A stretch of 64,000 bases of DNA from Phoenix dactylifera (taxonomy: Eukaryota; Streptophyta; Magnoliopsida; Arecales; Arecaceae): positions 1,046,738-1,110,737 of the forward strand of contig NC_052404.1 in assembly GCF_009389715.1 (NCBI RefSeq), written 5' to 3'. Shown here piece after piece: positions 35,118-46,539 of this stretch. The notes beneath the pieces were generated by a model. The model had not been told where the DNA came from, did no database searches, and saw only the letters and a list, made by a program, of their open reading frames with translations. A program made the position numbers and the translations under genes. Positions within the stretch are counted from its first letter, which is position 1; every line of letters begins with the position of its first letter.

Positions 35118-36636
35118 CACTATAGAAAAATTGAAAATTGTCGACATATATATGCCGATGCTCGATAGAAACCTCGGTAATTTGGCTCCTGCGTCAAAAT
35201 TTGTCGACGCTTCTAAGTAGCGTCGTCAGAAATTAAACTAAGACGGCACTTATAAGCATCATCGGAAGCAAATATTAAGACGACACTTAAAAGCGTCATC
35301 GAAAGCCTAAGACTAGTTTAAAACGATGCTTATAAGTGTTGTCGGATGCCAAAAAGAAGACTAAGATAATGCTTATAAGCGTCGTCGGAAGCTAAAAGAA
35401 AAGACTAAGACGATGCTTATAAGTGTCATCCAAAGCAAATATTAAAACCTCCTCCTCCGACCCACCAGCCCTAGCGTCCTGATTGCAGCCCCTTTTCCTC
35501 TTCGGCCCCGACCGACTGACCCCAATCACCCGAGTTGCACCTCCACCCGTCCTCGCAGATACTTTTTTCCTCCTCCCCCCCTCTCTAGCACCTCCTTCTC
35601 CTTAGCTTTAGCTCTTACCCTCCCCTCCTCTTCTTCTTTTGCTTTAATTCTATTAAATCTTAATCTCCCAAATCCGTAGAGCAACCCCCATCTCAGATCT
35701 AAGAAGGCTTAAGCAAAGAAGAATCCATGCTAAGTTAGATCCCCCAAGTTCTACTAATTGGGAAGAATGACTGGATTATTCAATATGTTTTAAGTTTGTA
35801 CAAGCAAAAACTGAAAAGCAAGCATGGCTTACAGTAACTAGACAATTTTACCACTTTTTCTTTGTCAAAAAAGAAAAAAGAAAAAAGAAAAGAAAAAAAG
35901 GTTCATTGTAGTACATAACATGTGGACCTTGATTGATCTGTTTGCAGATTGAGGAAAATATAGCCTTGTTACATCATTTGATCCATCTAAGTTGTAGACC
36001 AACTTCACAAGCTGGCCTCATTCATGGAGTGCTGGAGTTGTGTTGGGACGAGGCCTGTCCTCCTCCCAGCACGAAATGAGACCACCTCTAACCAGCAGCA
36101 AACAAGCTGATCTGCCAACTGCCAAGGCAATTGCCATGTTGGTTAATGTGGGCATGGAAGAGCTCCCTGTTGCTGGGGCATTTAAAGCCCCCACCTCATT
36201 GGGCTGGGGCTTTTTTTAATTTTTTAGACGGCAATAATTATACGGCTCTACAATAAATACGACTATTGGCATCAGCATGCAAAATATCTCGCAGCTGAAG
36301 AGGAGCTGAATGAGCCGAATCCCAAATAATAGCCGAATCTGATATATTGGAGTTTCCCTTGATAGTCTTTTTGATTAGAAGATGATATCTACTAATTGCA
36401 TTTTGTGTTCGCTTTCAATTTTTAACAAAATAAGATTGATTGGTTACATCTGGATTTATTTTTTTCTTTTTTATAAAAAAACCTAGAGCAAGCTGTAGCT
36501 TTTTTGTTACTATGAGAATGTAAAACTTTAAACAATATTTAATTACTTTCATTCAAGCTTATAATGATTTTGTTCGTTCCACAACAAATCTAATTTTTGA
36601 TATGTATGGGTTTGATTGGACTAAATGCTTTCGTTG

Positions 36637-36717
<81 letters not shown>

Positions 36718-37005
36718 CTTAAGAAACTCTTACAACACTTTAAAGTGTCGTTATAAGAAATATCAGCTACACTTTTTAGCGTCGCTAATGGCTGACATTT
36801 GTTAGCGTCCCTAATGGCCGACGCTATTAAGCATTGCTAATTGGTGATGCTTATTTGCGTCGCTAATTGCTGAAAGCGTTGGCAAATTGATTTTCAGTGC
36901 TCACATTACCGATGCTTTTGTGACGTTTTATATAAAACTAATGATGCTTATAAGTATCGGTATATACAATAAAAAGGATCGGTAATTCTTGATTTTCTTA
37001 TGGTG
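35118..37005 (+). mobile_element. Non-autonomous CACTA transposon
   Basis: It begins CACTATAGAAAAATTG and ends with the complement of CACCATAAGAAAATCAAG. The two termini are similar, and the second has CACCA. A 3-bp duplication, AGA, flanks it (35115-35117 and 37006-37008). Subterminal arrays of ACGATGCTTATAAGCGTC-like motifs lie at 35160-35440, and related GCGTCGCTAATxGCxGA motifs at 36740-36970. The interior (35440-36630) includes a CT-rich 5'-UTR-like stretch and no transposase. Confidence 0.85.
36639..36715. repeat. (TA)n microsatellite
   Basis: About 77 bp of uninterrupted TA repeats lie inside the CACTA element. Confidence 0.97.
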
Positions 37006-37008
37006 AGA

Positions 37009-37969
37009 GGACAGATTTAGATAGATATGTCATTAGGGCTCATATGACTTGAGCCTAGGCAAGATATGTCAAGTTCGGCTTGAGCTCTAGCCGGGCATCG
37101 GGACGGGCATGAGTCAGGTTGGAAATCTATTAACCTAACCAACCTATTCATTGGATGGGTCAAAAATCAGATACCAAACCCAATCTTTTTATTAGATAGC
37201 TAACTCAACCTGACTTGCATAATCCTTTTAATAAATAAGTTGAGTCAAGTCAAATAAGTTTAAGCAATGAATCTTAAACAATTAAATGGACTAAGCATGT
37301 CTTAATTAGATTTGGGTTATAATTGTATCCATGCAACCCAGCTATTAAATAGGTCTAAGCGAGTTGAATGTGTCAGGATTCTTGACTCATTTTAACAAGG
37401 AGGTCAAATTGGTTCATATGACCCGAACTAATTTTCCCAAAAACCTGAACTCCCTTAAATTGGGTTATTTCGGGGTAAGGTCATAAATTACCACCATTGT
37501 TACATATCAAACTAAGCCCACGCAACCTGATGATCAGCTCAGCTTCACTTGGTTTGTTTGCACCCGTGGATGCAAGCCGTGACCACTGGAAGAAAGAAGC
37601 TCAAAGGGCCTTTCCAGTCCTAAAGTCATGCCCTTACATTTTTCTTTTCTTCACATACTATGGCATCATGAATAATTATACTTTGCTAACAATTATCTCA
37701 AAAATATGCTTCAACATTCTTCTTTTCATTTTTTTTTTTAAATTTTAATATCTTTTATTAGATGCATTTGGTTATTTTTGTTGATTTCTCTTGTATAGGT
37801 GTCTAAAGAAAGGCGCTTCACTTGAGTACAGCAAGTCAAGAGGTTCATCCTCTACATAAATTTTTAGTGTGTTCTCCTCAATAGAAACTGGTGGCTTTGC
37901 CTCCTTTACCATAAAAAAATAAAAGCCTCAATTAGTTGCGACTATGTAATCCTTTCAATTGTATGCTCC
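37009..37969. other. Intergenic DNA
   Basis: 37040-37470 has repeated CAACCCAACC/GGGTTGGGT-like words resembling eroded transposon sequence. 37480-37960 shows no coding pattern. Nothing can be named. Confidence 0.3.
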
Positions 37970-38214
37970 ATCTCTAGTAGGGATGCAAATAGATCGGATC
38001 GGGTCTTAAGTGACCCCGATCCGATCCGGTTTTTCGCTCGGGTCTTAGTTTTAGACTCAAATCTGACCTAATTGAAGATCGGATCAGGTCGGATCGCGTC
38101 CACAACTATAATTTTCATTCAACGAATTATTCAGATTTGATTGGGTCTACGTAGTTCCAGACCCAACCTGAATAATTCAAGTCGGGTTCGGGTTCGAGTC
38201 CGGGTCCGGTCCGC

Positions 38215-38668
38215 TCCTCATCGGCGAGTTGGCTGCTGTGGAGGAAGCCGACGCGAACGTGGCGGCAGAGGAGGGAGTAGAGTGCGAAGGTGCCGCCCTC
38301 GCCGTTGTCATCGGCTTGGAGCACGATGAAGACGTACTTGAGGAGCGGGAAGAGGTTGAGGGTCCAGAAGACGAAGGAGAGCATGCCGTAGATCTCCTCG
38401 TTAGTCTCCGAGTGCTGGATGTCCCCCGCGAAGGTGCTCTTGTACTCGTACAGCGGCGACGTGCTCAGGTCCCCGTACACCATCCCCAGGCTCTGGTACG
38501 CCAAAGTTAACACCGCCCTCCAAGAATCCCTCTGTCATCACCCAGCCCTCGAATCCTTATCAGCGCATGAAAACTAGATGATGTGATGAGATGAGATGAG
38601 ACAGGGAACAGATGAGGAATCCAGCTTACCTTGGAGGGACTGGAGTAGATGCCACCCTCGAGATCCAT
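38215..38668 (-). pseudogene. Captured 5' fragment of a HAK/KUP/KT potassium transporter gene
   Basis: Exon 1 (38668-38630) encodes MDLEGGIYSSPSK and ends at a GTAAGC donor. After a 98-bp intron with an ACAG acceptor, exon 2 (from 38531) encodes [31 protein letters not shown], then [18 protein letters not shown]. These are the conserved N-terminal segments of plant HAK/KUP/KT plasma-membrane K+ transporters, covering roughly the first two to three membrane helices. Homology ends near 38215 (ADEE), where the frame runs into transposon sequence and stops at 38127. Phase across the intron is correct and no stop interrupts the captured part. The full-length parent is about 700-800 residues, so this fragment cannot transport K+. 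Confidence 0.9.
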
Positions 38669-38933
38669 GGCAAGCGGAGAGGTCTCAATATCTTGGAAAA
38701 CACATTGAGTTTTTCCAGAGAACGCGTCGATGGGAAAGAAAGAATTCCCAGCTAAATGATGGGGTAGTGAGAAGCTCGAGAGGGGAAAAGGAGAGGGGAG
38801 GGAGTTGGGTTTGGGGGAAACTGTTTTAATTTTTATGGGCTTTGGTAGCGGTAGGTGAAATTTTGGAGCTGAGGGTCAAATGGGGATCGGAGGATCATCC
38901 AGGGAGGGTGAGAAGCAGCAGCAGCAGAAGAAG

Positions 38934-38939
<6 letters not shown>

Positions 38940-38974
<35 letters not shown>
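38940..38974. repeat. (GA)n microsatellite
   Basis: An uninterrupted GA run lies upstream of the captured HAK start codon (on its strand) and probably belongs to the captured 5' UTR. Confidence 0.9.
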
Positions 38975-38976
<2 letters not shown>

Positions 38977-39297
38977 AAGGAAGAAAGAAAGAAGGGGAGC
39001 GCTTTCCGCCAGCGGGTCTAAATGAGTAATCCGTAATCCGAGTGCGGGTCGGATCGGATCGGATCGAATTTCTTTTGGTAAACCATCCAAACTTGACCCA
39101 AAAAAAAATGGGTCGGGTCGAGTCCAGATCGGATCGAGATTGGGTTGACGCAGATCCGACTCAAAAAATAGAACTGGTCCAAATTAGGACCCAATCCGGC
39201 CTCACAGGTCCTAAAATTCAGGTTGGATCGGGTCTAAACAGGTCGGGTTGGATTGGGTCACGGGTCAACCTGATCTATTTGCAGCCTTAATCTCTAG

Positions 39298-39754
39298 GGA
39301 TATATAAACCTAGTATCATTGGATCTATGGCAGAGAAGATGGCTCTATTCGAGCCTCCAAGTGTTGCATTGCATTTTTATAGCTCATTGCAGGTTTGTCA
39401 TTTACTTCATGCCCATGAACCTAAAGCTCTATTTTGAAGGTTCAAAAGATGACTTATTCCGATGTATGCATAATAATTCAGCTACCAGTGATAGAAATGG
39501 ATGAATCCATTTACTTATTTCACTGAATTTCGTGGATTTGCATAAATATGCTACTTAATGTTTCTTTCCAGAAACTTTAGAGAGTATCTTAAATAAGTCA
39601 GAAGTAAAAGATTGAACCTCTTTAGGTTCTCATGGAATACTGATTATAGTATCAACAAAATATATGGGAAAATGCATAAAATATTAAATTTAAACAACCT
39701 AACATGCATAAGATTAGTTGTTAGGTCATTCATTCTTAAGTCGACAAATATAAT
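39298..39754. other. Short intergenic segment
   Basis: I see nothing recognisable. It ends in ATAAT, which is repeated after 43335. Confidence 0.4.
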
Positions 39755-40043
39755 TGTCACGTCCCCGCCTCTGCGAGGCACGTGAGGCACCTAGTGCCCA
39801 CGTGGGGGCCACATGAGGGGGGAACACGGGGCTCCCCTGCCAGATATTGTCCGGTTCTGGGGCTTCACGCAAGCGTCCTTCACCCCTCCCCGGTTTTGTT
39901 TTCCACCCAAAACGCGTCTGCAGGATTTGGAGACACCCGCCTCATATGCCCAGGCTCTGGAACGAGTCTTTCCGATGTGGGACTATTGGGCCTCACACCC
40001 TTCCCACCATCGGACAAGAGCCGTCCTCGGCTCTGATACCAAA
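39755..40043 (-). repeat. TRIM-like unit A, copy 1 (289 bp)
   Basis: On the minus strand, the LTR runs TGTGAGGCCCAATAGTCCCA to CGTGACA. A spacer of about 46 bp has the primer site TTTGGTATCAGAGCC and a purine-rich GATGGTGGGAAGGG before the LTR. A near-identical unit lies at 40421-40709. Confidence 0.75.
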
Positions 40044-40420
40044 TGTCACGCCCCCCGCCTCTGCGAGGCACGTGAGGCACCCAGTGCCCACGTGGGGGCC
40101 ACATGAGGGGGAAACACGGGGCTCCCCTGCCAGATATTGTCCGGTTCTGGGTGGCAGCTGGGTTAGGAGTTTGCTCGGCTGGCTGCCTGGCAACTCCTCT
40201 CCCTCTTGCTCCTCTCCTCCGAGCTGCAATATTTGCCAAGACTTCATTCTCTCTGTTCCTCATTTTCACCTATAAAAAAAATATTAGCATAATTCAATTA
40301 ACTAATTTTTTTTTTTATTTTGAATATGCTGAATTTAATTTAACGGGACTTAACTCCCCATTTTCCTTACTAAAACTTTTTTTTTTTATACCCTTTATTA
40401 AACCTGGCTCTGATACCAAA
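40044..40420 (-). repeat. Unit B: LTR 3' half joined to leader and gag start (377 bp)
   Basis: On the minus strand it reads primer site, leader with a long A run, a gag-like start (MRNRENEVLANIAARRRG) and then an abrupt join to the LTR 3' half at CAGAACCGGACAAT. The inverted partner is 42957-43335, with the same join. Confidence 0.8.
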
Positions 40421-40709
40421 TGTCACGCCCCCGCTTCTGCGGAGCACGTGAGGCACCCAGTGCCCACGTGGGGGCCACATGAGGGGGGACCGCGGGGCTC
40501 CCCTGCCAGATATTGTCCAGTTCCGGGGCTTCACGCAAGCGTCCTTCACCCTTCCCCGATTTTATTTTCCACCCAAAACGCGTCTGCAGGATTAGGAGAC
40601 ACCCGCCTCATATGCCCAGGCTCTAGAACGAGTCTTTCCGATGTGGGACTATTGGGCCTCACACCCTTCCCACCATCGGACAAGAGCCGTCCTCGGCTCT
40701 GATACCAAA
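40421..40709 (-). repeat. TRIM-like unit A, copy 2 (289 bp)
   Basis: This is a near-identical repeat of 39755-40043. It ends GGCTCTGATACCAAA, the complement of the primer site, just before the next unit. Confidence 0.8.
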
Positions 40710-42957
40710 TGTCACGCCCCCGCCTCTGCGAGGCACGTGAGGCACCTAGTGCCCACGTGGGGGCCACATGAGGGGGGAACACGGGGCTCCCCTGCCAGAT
40801 ATTGTCCGGTTCTGGGGCTTCACGCAAGCGTCCTTCACCCCTCCCCGGTTTTGTTTTCCACCCAAAACGCGTCTGTAGGATTTGGAGACACCCGCCTCAT
40901 ATGCCCAGGCTCTGGAACGAGTCATATGCCCGGCAGCGGGAGGCAGACGCGGCCGCGGGCCGCCGATGCGCCCCCGAGCACGACCACGGGCACGGCCGCG
41001 GGTGTGGCCGTGGGCGCCGCGGGCCGGCCGCCGGGCGCCATCGGCCGCTGCCCGTTCCTCCCGAGCTCGCCCTCCTCCCTCCATGGGAGAAGAAATGGGA
41101 AGAAAAGGGGGAAGGAGAAATCGGGAGAAGAGAAGAGGAGGAGAAGAAAAAGAAAGAAAAAAAAAAATGGGAGAAGAAGGTTCGGGAAGGAAGAAGGAAG
41201 AAGGAAGAAAAGAAAAAGAAGAAAAGAAGAAAAAGAAAAGAAAAAGAAAAGGAAAGGAAAGGAAAGAAAAAAAAAAAAAGAAGAAGTGAGAGACCCTTAA
41301 CGGGTCCGACCTAACGGGTCTGATCCGGGTACGGATCCGAACCTGTTAGGCCCAAATAAAATAAAAAAAAAAGGGTTTAGCCAAATTTGATTAAAACCGA
41401 GCCCAGTCAGATTAGGCTAAGTCCGGACGAACCCAAACTATAAATTGGGTTAAATCCGAACCAAATTAAACCCAATTGAGTTGGATATGAACCTAATTAA
41501 GCTGAGTTAGTCTCAGCAGACCCAAATTGAATATGAATCAAGCCCAATTCAAAACCAGTTTAACTAAATTGAGACCGAATTGACTTTGGGCTGACCCTGA
41601 CTCAAGCCTAGATGAGCCACATTGACCCTGGACCAAAATTAAACTTAATTGGACTTGAAATTGAGCCCAATAACATAATCAGAAGACCAAATTGACCCGA
41701 TAGGGCTAGACCCAATCAGGAACCGAGCCCAATTCTTTAATTAAAGACCCAATTGACCTACGTGAACCCAATCTGGTTCTAAATCGAGGCCAAGGGCTCT
41801 AAATTAAATAAATTGGACTTGAGATCCAAGCAAGTAAATTCATGTTATGATAAATTAGAAAATTATGAAATAAATAGAGAATAATGTGACCCCTATGTGA
41901 TTTATTTAGGTGATCAAGGATTTGTCACCCGGACGTAAGAAATTGGAAAGCATATTGCTGTAAGTAACCTTGGCACTGATCTTAAAGTTTTTAAATTACT
42001 GTTATTCATCATTATGAAAATGTATTGCTTATGATATATTTTTCTCAAAACTAGGATCAAGTATATGATTGCATGTAATTCATGAATTTGATTAAAGAGC
42101 ATCCTTCATGAATATTTGATGGTGTATGAGTTATGAAATTATGATTATGTTAGACTGTATGAAAAATGATATTTGAGGCATGTTTATGCATTTTAAATTA
42201 TATAATACCATTTATCATTTTCAAACCTATTTATGATGATTATGATTTATGACAGAAAAAGAATATGATTTATGAACTCTCAGATAGCTATGACCACCTC
42301 TAGAAATAGAGGCCAGTCGACACCCTGGAGCTAGCATCCAAAGAATAACAGGCCCTCTGCCAACGGGTTAAAGTTGGTAACGAATAACAGAATTAGTCGA
42401 CTAAGATTAACAGGCCCTGTCACGGGATTATAGTGACCATAGCAGCACATCCGTCTGAGAGTATGTTTTATAAAGTATGGATAAATGGCAATATTTTTAT
42501 ATGACTTGCATTATCATGATTATGAATTTTTATGGATAGAACATGCATTGCTTTATGACCTGATTTGTGTATATCATCTATAAAATATTTTATTTTACAT
42601 CAACTGTTGGCTTTTTAATCACTGCATTGGCATAATTGTACTTGATCCAATAAGATAGTACCTGGTTACTTACTGAGCTGTGTAGCTCATACCTTTTTAT
42701 CTACTTTTTTTCCTACAGATGATTAAGACCACTAGGAGCAGGGAGCTTGATGTTATTCAGGGTTGGGGTAATTGAAAATGTTATGTAATAATCAGATTTT
42801 AGAAGCTCTGTACTGTTCCAACTTCTTCACTAATGTTATGACATTAGTAAATGAAACTATTTATTTTTATTATGAAATTTTATGTGGCTTCGTGTTATTG
42901 TGTGCATAAGTTAGCAATAGCACGGCTGTGTCATGATCCAGATTTGGGGCGTGACAT
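40710..42957 (+). repeat. Truncated unit A fused to a long LTR body
   Basis: 40710 to about 40924 repeats unit A up to GGAACGAGTC, then the sequence departs. After a GC-rich stretch (40930-41065) and a purine-rich tract (41080-41290), AT-rich LTR-like DNA with repeated GACCCAAATTGA-type words runs to TTTGGGGCGTGACA at 42957. It is directly followed by a tRNA-iMet primer site, so its right part is a plus-strand LTR 3' end. Confidence 0.65.
41080..41290 (+). repeat. Purine-rich tract, about 200 nt
   Basis: It is almost all A and G on the plus strand (GGGAGAAG/AAAGAAAAA motifs). Frames through it are low-complexity Lys/Glu/Arg and not credible proteins. Confidence 0.85.
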
Positions 42958-43335
42958 TTAGTGGTATCAGAGCCAGGTTTAATAAAGGGTATAAAAAAAA
43001 AAAGTTTTAGTAAGGAAAATGGGTAGTTAAGTCCCGTTAAATTAAATTCGGCATATTCAAAATAAAAAAAAAAATTAGTTAATTGAATTATGCTAATATT
43101 TTTTTTATAGGTGAAAATGAGGAACAGAGAGAATGAAGTCTTGGCAAATATTGCAGCTCGGAGGAGAGGATCAAGAGGGAGAGGAGTTGCCAGGCAGCCA
43201 GCCGAGCAAACTCCTAACCCAGCTGCCACCCAGAACCGGACAATATCTGGCAGGGGAGCCCCGTGTTCCCCCCTCATGTGGCCCCCACGTGGGCACTGGG
43301 TGCCTCACGTGCCTCGCAGAGGCGGGGGCGTGACA
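42958..43335 (+). repeat. Unit B, inverted copy: primer site, leader, gag start, LTR 3' half
   Basis: TTTAGTGGTATCAGAGCC (primer site at 42964) begins a leader with poly-A runs. A 40-residue gag-like start at about 43117 follows (MRNRENEVLANIAARR), joined near 43231 to CAGAACCGGACAAT and running to the terminal CGTGACA. It is the reverse complement of 40044-40420 with few differences. Confidence 0.8.
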
Positions 43336-43340
43336 ATAAT

Positions 43341-44558
43341 GATTGCTTATACTATGTAGTTTATCTGTGTTTGGATTTGAGTTTTGAACGAAACTTGTCC
43401 CATGGATTCCTTTTTTGTGTTGTACGTTAGTATTTAGTTCTCACTTAATCCTCATCCTTCATTTGATGCTTCAGCTAGCGCATTGTCTACCTTGAAATTT
43501 TTTCATGTGTCAAAGCAATGAGGCAATGTGTTATTTTATAAGATTGGCACCCCCTAGTTGATTGGAATATAATCTTAAATAAAATATATGCTCATGAGAT
43601 CTAGTGGTCTGATGTCTTTTCCTAATTGAAGTATTTTAGAATTTGTGGATATCATTATATAGATGGTCAATATAAATGCAATTTAGCAATTAGCCGATGA
43701 ATTATACATTGTGAAAAGTTCAGCATGCTATAATACAATTTGATTCTTATCAATGTTGCTATGTTTGTATGGGGAGAGTTGGGCTCAGCAATGAGAATGG
43801 GAATGAGTGGCTTTCGTTTCAACTGTTTGGTTGAGGGGATTTTCATTCCTATTATGATTCCAGAGGTGAATAAGAATGCCCCTAATCTGCCAAAATCTAA
43901 TCCGGACTCTCCATTAATATTCAAATTCCATTCCAATTTCAATTTCAATTTTAGCCACGGATCAAACGCGTCGGAGAATTCGGCCATTCTGATTTCCATT
44001 CTAATCCATTTCAATTTTGATTTCAATCCTGATCGCGAACCAGATGTACACTTGAAGTAGAAATTATCTCCCTCTGCTTGGACTTCAATCAACTATTTTT
44101 TGCCAACTAGACTTTGGCTCATTGGCTTGAACGTCTCCCATTGTTGCTCCTGCTAGGGTAAAGGTTCCAACTTCGCTGGCATTGAAAGATGACTCTCCCA
44201 TTCATTTTTATATCAATTTGATGCATGCATTAGAGAACACCAAAATATATGAATTTTGGTTTCTAGATATATTTTGCAGTGTACATAATGTTCAACCATT
44301 TGGATAGCCTATTATTAGTGTCAAAATTGTTAAATCCTTTTGCAAGAAGTTAAGGTAAAATATGTATTCTAATTCTATTTACATATATGTAAAATTATAA
44401 AAGTAAAGTAAATTTTTTGGAAATAGTTTTGAAATATAAATATAAAAGTTTATTTTGGAAAATATCATAGCTATGCTTCGTTTCATGTGCATATCATGTA
44501 CCTGACGCTAGTGTATGAAAGCCTTAATAATTAGTTGAGTTCATGAAGTCAGTTGATG
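43341..44558. other. Intergenic DNA with a possible MITE
   Basis: 43780-44050 contains repeated ATTCC/GGAAT words (for example TTTCATTCCTATTATGATTC and repeats of CAATTTCAATTT), a style seen in degenerate MITEs, but I cannot define termini or a duplication. The rest shows nothing recognisable. Confidence 0.3.
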
Positions 44559-46114
44559 TAAGAAGTTTTTTTTGAAATTTGAGAACAACCGTTACAAACT
44601 TTTATTGCCTGGTCCTTAAAATTCTTTCCCGAAGAACTCAGCGGCTATCAACTTGATTGCTCTGCCCGTTGAAGAAATCAACGAATGGCAGTTTCAAAAC
44701 CATCTTGAATAGAGAGACGTTGGGCTCCAACATCTATTTATATGAAGCCCAAAAAGTAACCGAGAGGGAGAGAGACAGGCGCTCTCATTCTTGTCTTCCT
44801 AGCGGTGATATTTTCTTGATTTTTCTTTACGGTTTCAAGCAGAAAAAAAAATAAAGGCCTTTCAAGCCCTATTTTTTTTCCTTTTCTATCCTTTCTTCAT
44901 GTCCCACCAAACTATCGTGTACGAGCATATAAAAAATACCCTGCCGAGTTCAAGAGAATTTACAGTACTATGCATCAGTTCAAGAGAATTTGTAGTATTG
45001 TGCACGTCTACAAATTCAACGGTCCATTGTATCTTGGGGAGGGATCGCCAGAAATCAGTGCACGTAAGGAGGTGAATCTCTTTCAAAATTGATGGAAATA
45101 TAGATCACCTAACCAAATTTAAAGTGAACTCGGTTTACTATCCATCTCTATGGAGCAGGTGCTCAACTACACTGGACAGGAGGATGACGTAATGCCTTAA
45201 TGATATCAAGGCTATTATAGCAAGGTATAGAGTTGCAGTATACCTTTGAAGATATCACCGATGTGAGTATGACTGTGGGGCCGCAGTTAAATAGAGAATT
45301 AAGGCTTGTTCTCTAAGAGACACTCACAAAATAAGATACTTGTGTACGACCGTAATGCGCTACCCCGATGGAACTCACATGTAGGGTCAACTCTTAGTGT
45401 TCGGTATTCTCAAAATCTATACATAAAGTCTAAGTTCAAGACTTTGTTTACTTCGGACCGGCGTGGATGACGAAATACTAACTAGATGAAGATTCAAGTT
45501 CGGAAGACATCTTTCATCGAAAGCTAAGTGTACTGATTGTTCATACTTTGAATTTTCAAAATTTCTGTCATTTTTAAAATTATCTCAAATTTTTTTGAAA
45601 TTTCAAAAATGGTGGGGAATTTAAGAAGTTTTTTTGAAATTTGAGAACAACCGTTACAAACCTTTATTGCCTCGTCCTTAAAGTCTTTTCCGTTGAAGAA
45701 CTCAATGGCTATCAACTTGATTGCTCTACCCATTGAAGAAATCAATGGACGGCAGTTTCAAAACCATCTTGAATAGAGAGACGTTGGTTTCTTCATGTGA
45801 AGCCCAAAAAGTAACCGAGAGGGAGAGAGACAGGCGCTCTCATTCTTATCTTCCTAGCGGTGATATTTTCTTGGTTTTTCTTTACGATTTTAAGCAGAAG
45901 AAAAAAGAGAAAGGCCTTTCAAGCCCTATTTTCTTTCTTTCTCGATCTTTTCTTCATCTCCCACTAAACTATTATGTACGAGCATACTGAAAATACCCTG
46001 CCAAGTTCAAGAGAATTTATAGTACTGTACACGTCTATAAATTCAACGGTCCGTTGTATCTTAGGGAGGGATCGTCAGAATCCAGTGCACATAAGGAGGC
46101 AAATCTCTTTCAAA
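44559..46114. repeat. Long direct repeat pair, about 500 bp each
   Basis: 44559-45087 and 45622-46114 are direct copies starting TAAGAAGTTTTTT and ending AATCTCTTTCAAA, about 1,063 bp apart. They share CCGTTACAAACxTTTATTGC, AGGCGCTCTCATTCTTxTC and AATTCAACGGTCC blocks. Small insertions, including an internal duplication of TTCAAGAGAATTT in the first, separate them. The ends are not TG/CA, and the 530-bp spacer has no primer site, so I cannot call them LTRs. Confidence 0.75.
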
Positions 46115-46539
46115 GACAGTGACTACACGCCTCGGACCGATTAGAAAACAACGTTGAAGAGGTACATATCAAAACTGGTTGTTTCAGTAAAATTAAATTA
46201 CTTATGGTTTATTTGAGTTCTTTTGAGGTGATCTACATTTCCATCAGTTGGTGCTTTATAATATTGATTTGGATTTGATTCCACCCACACTTTGATATCA
46301 GTTAAACTTCCCCATCCCATTCAAAAAAAATAGATACGAACGTCTTGGGAGACCTTGTACTCTTCCCACACTTAAATGGGTTAGTCATGATTCACCTAAG
46401 TTTAGCTCCTAAGTAAATGACTTATTTATTAGAGCTTGAGCTAGGTATAACTCATTAAATGTCATAGATCTACACTTGCAAATCAGCAATTGGCCCAGAA
46501 ATGGGCGCAGACCTTGTAGCATTGTGTTGGGATTTAGGC

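Larger units (their letters stand above)
37978..39289 (-). mobile_element. hAT-like element carrying a captured HAK/KUP gene fragment
   Basis: The 1,312-bp element has imperfect inverted ends, TAGGGATGCAAATAGATC at 37978 and TAAGGCTGCAAATAGATC as the complement of its right end. It is flanked by the 8-bp duplication ATCTCTAG (37970-37977 and 39290-39297), the size typical of hAT elements. GATCGGATCGGGTC-like repeats occupy both subterminal zones. No transposase is present. The centre (about 38215-38668, and probably the GA-rich leader up to about 39000) is host gene DNA with an intron, so capture was at the DNA level. The strand follows the captured gene. Confidence 0.9.
39755..43335. mobile_element. 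Composite of tandem and inverted LTR/TRIM units, integrated as one block
   Basis: The block begins TGTCACG and ends CGTGACA. It is flanked by a 5-bp direct repeat, ATAAT (39750-39754 and 43336-43340). Four head-to-tail units start at 39755, 40044, 40421 and 40710, all in minus orientation. Then comes a long plus-orientation LTR-like body (about 40925-42957), followed by a plus-orientation primer site, leader, gag start and LTR 3' half. The last 379 bp are the inverted copy of 40044-40420. Both ends of the block are therefore the same LTR 3' terminus. The LTR ends and the tRNA-iMet primer site suggest a Tekay/Del-like chromovirus and a related TRIM. Confidence 0.8.

Noticed and set aside
40641-41314. 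Overlapping frames of 135-219 codons
   Set aside because: They run through LTR/TRIM repeats and a purine-rich tract. The Lys/Glu/Arg text is a composition artefact.
44559-46114. Direct repeats considered as LTRs of a short retrotransposon
   Set aside because: No TG/CA ends, no primer site, no purine tract, no flanking duplication.
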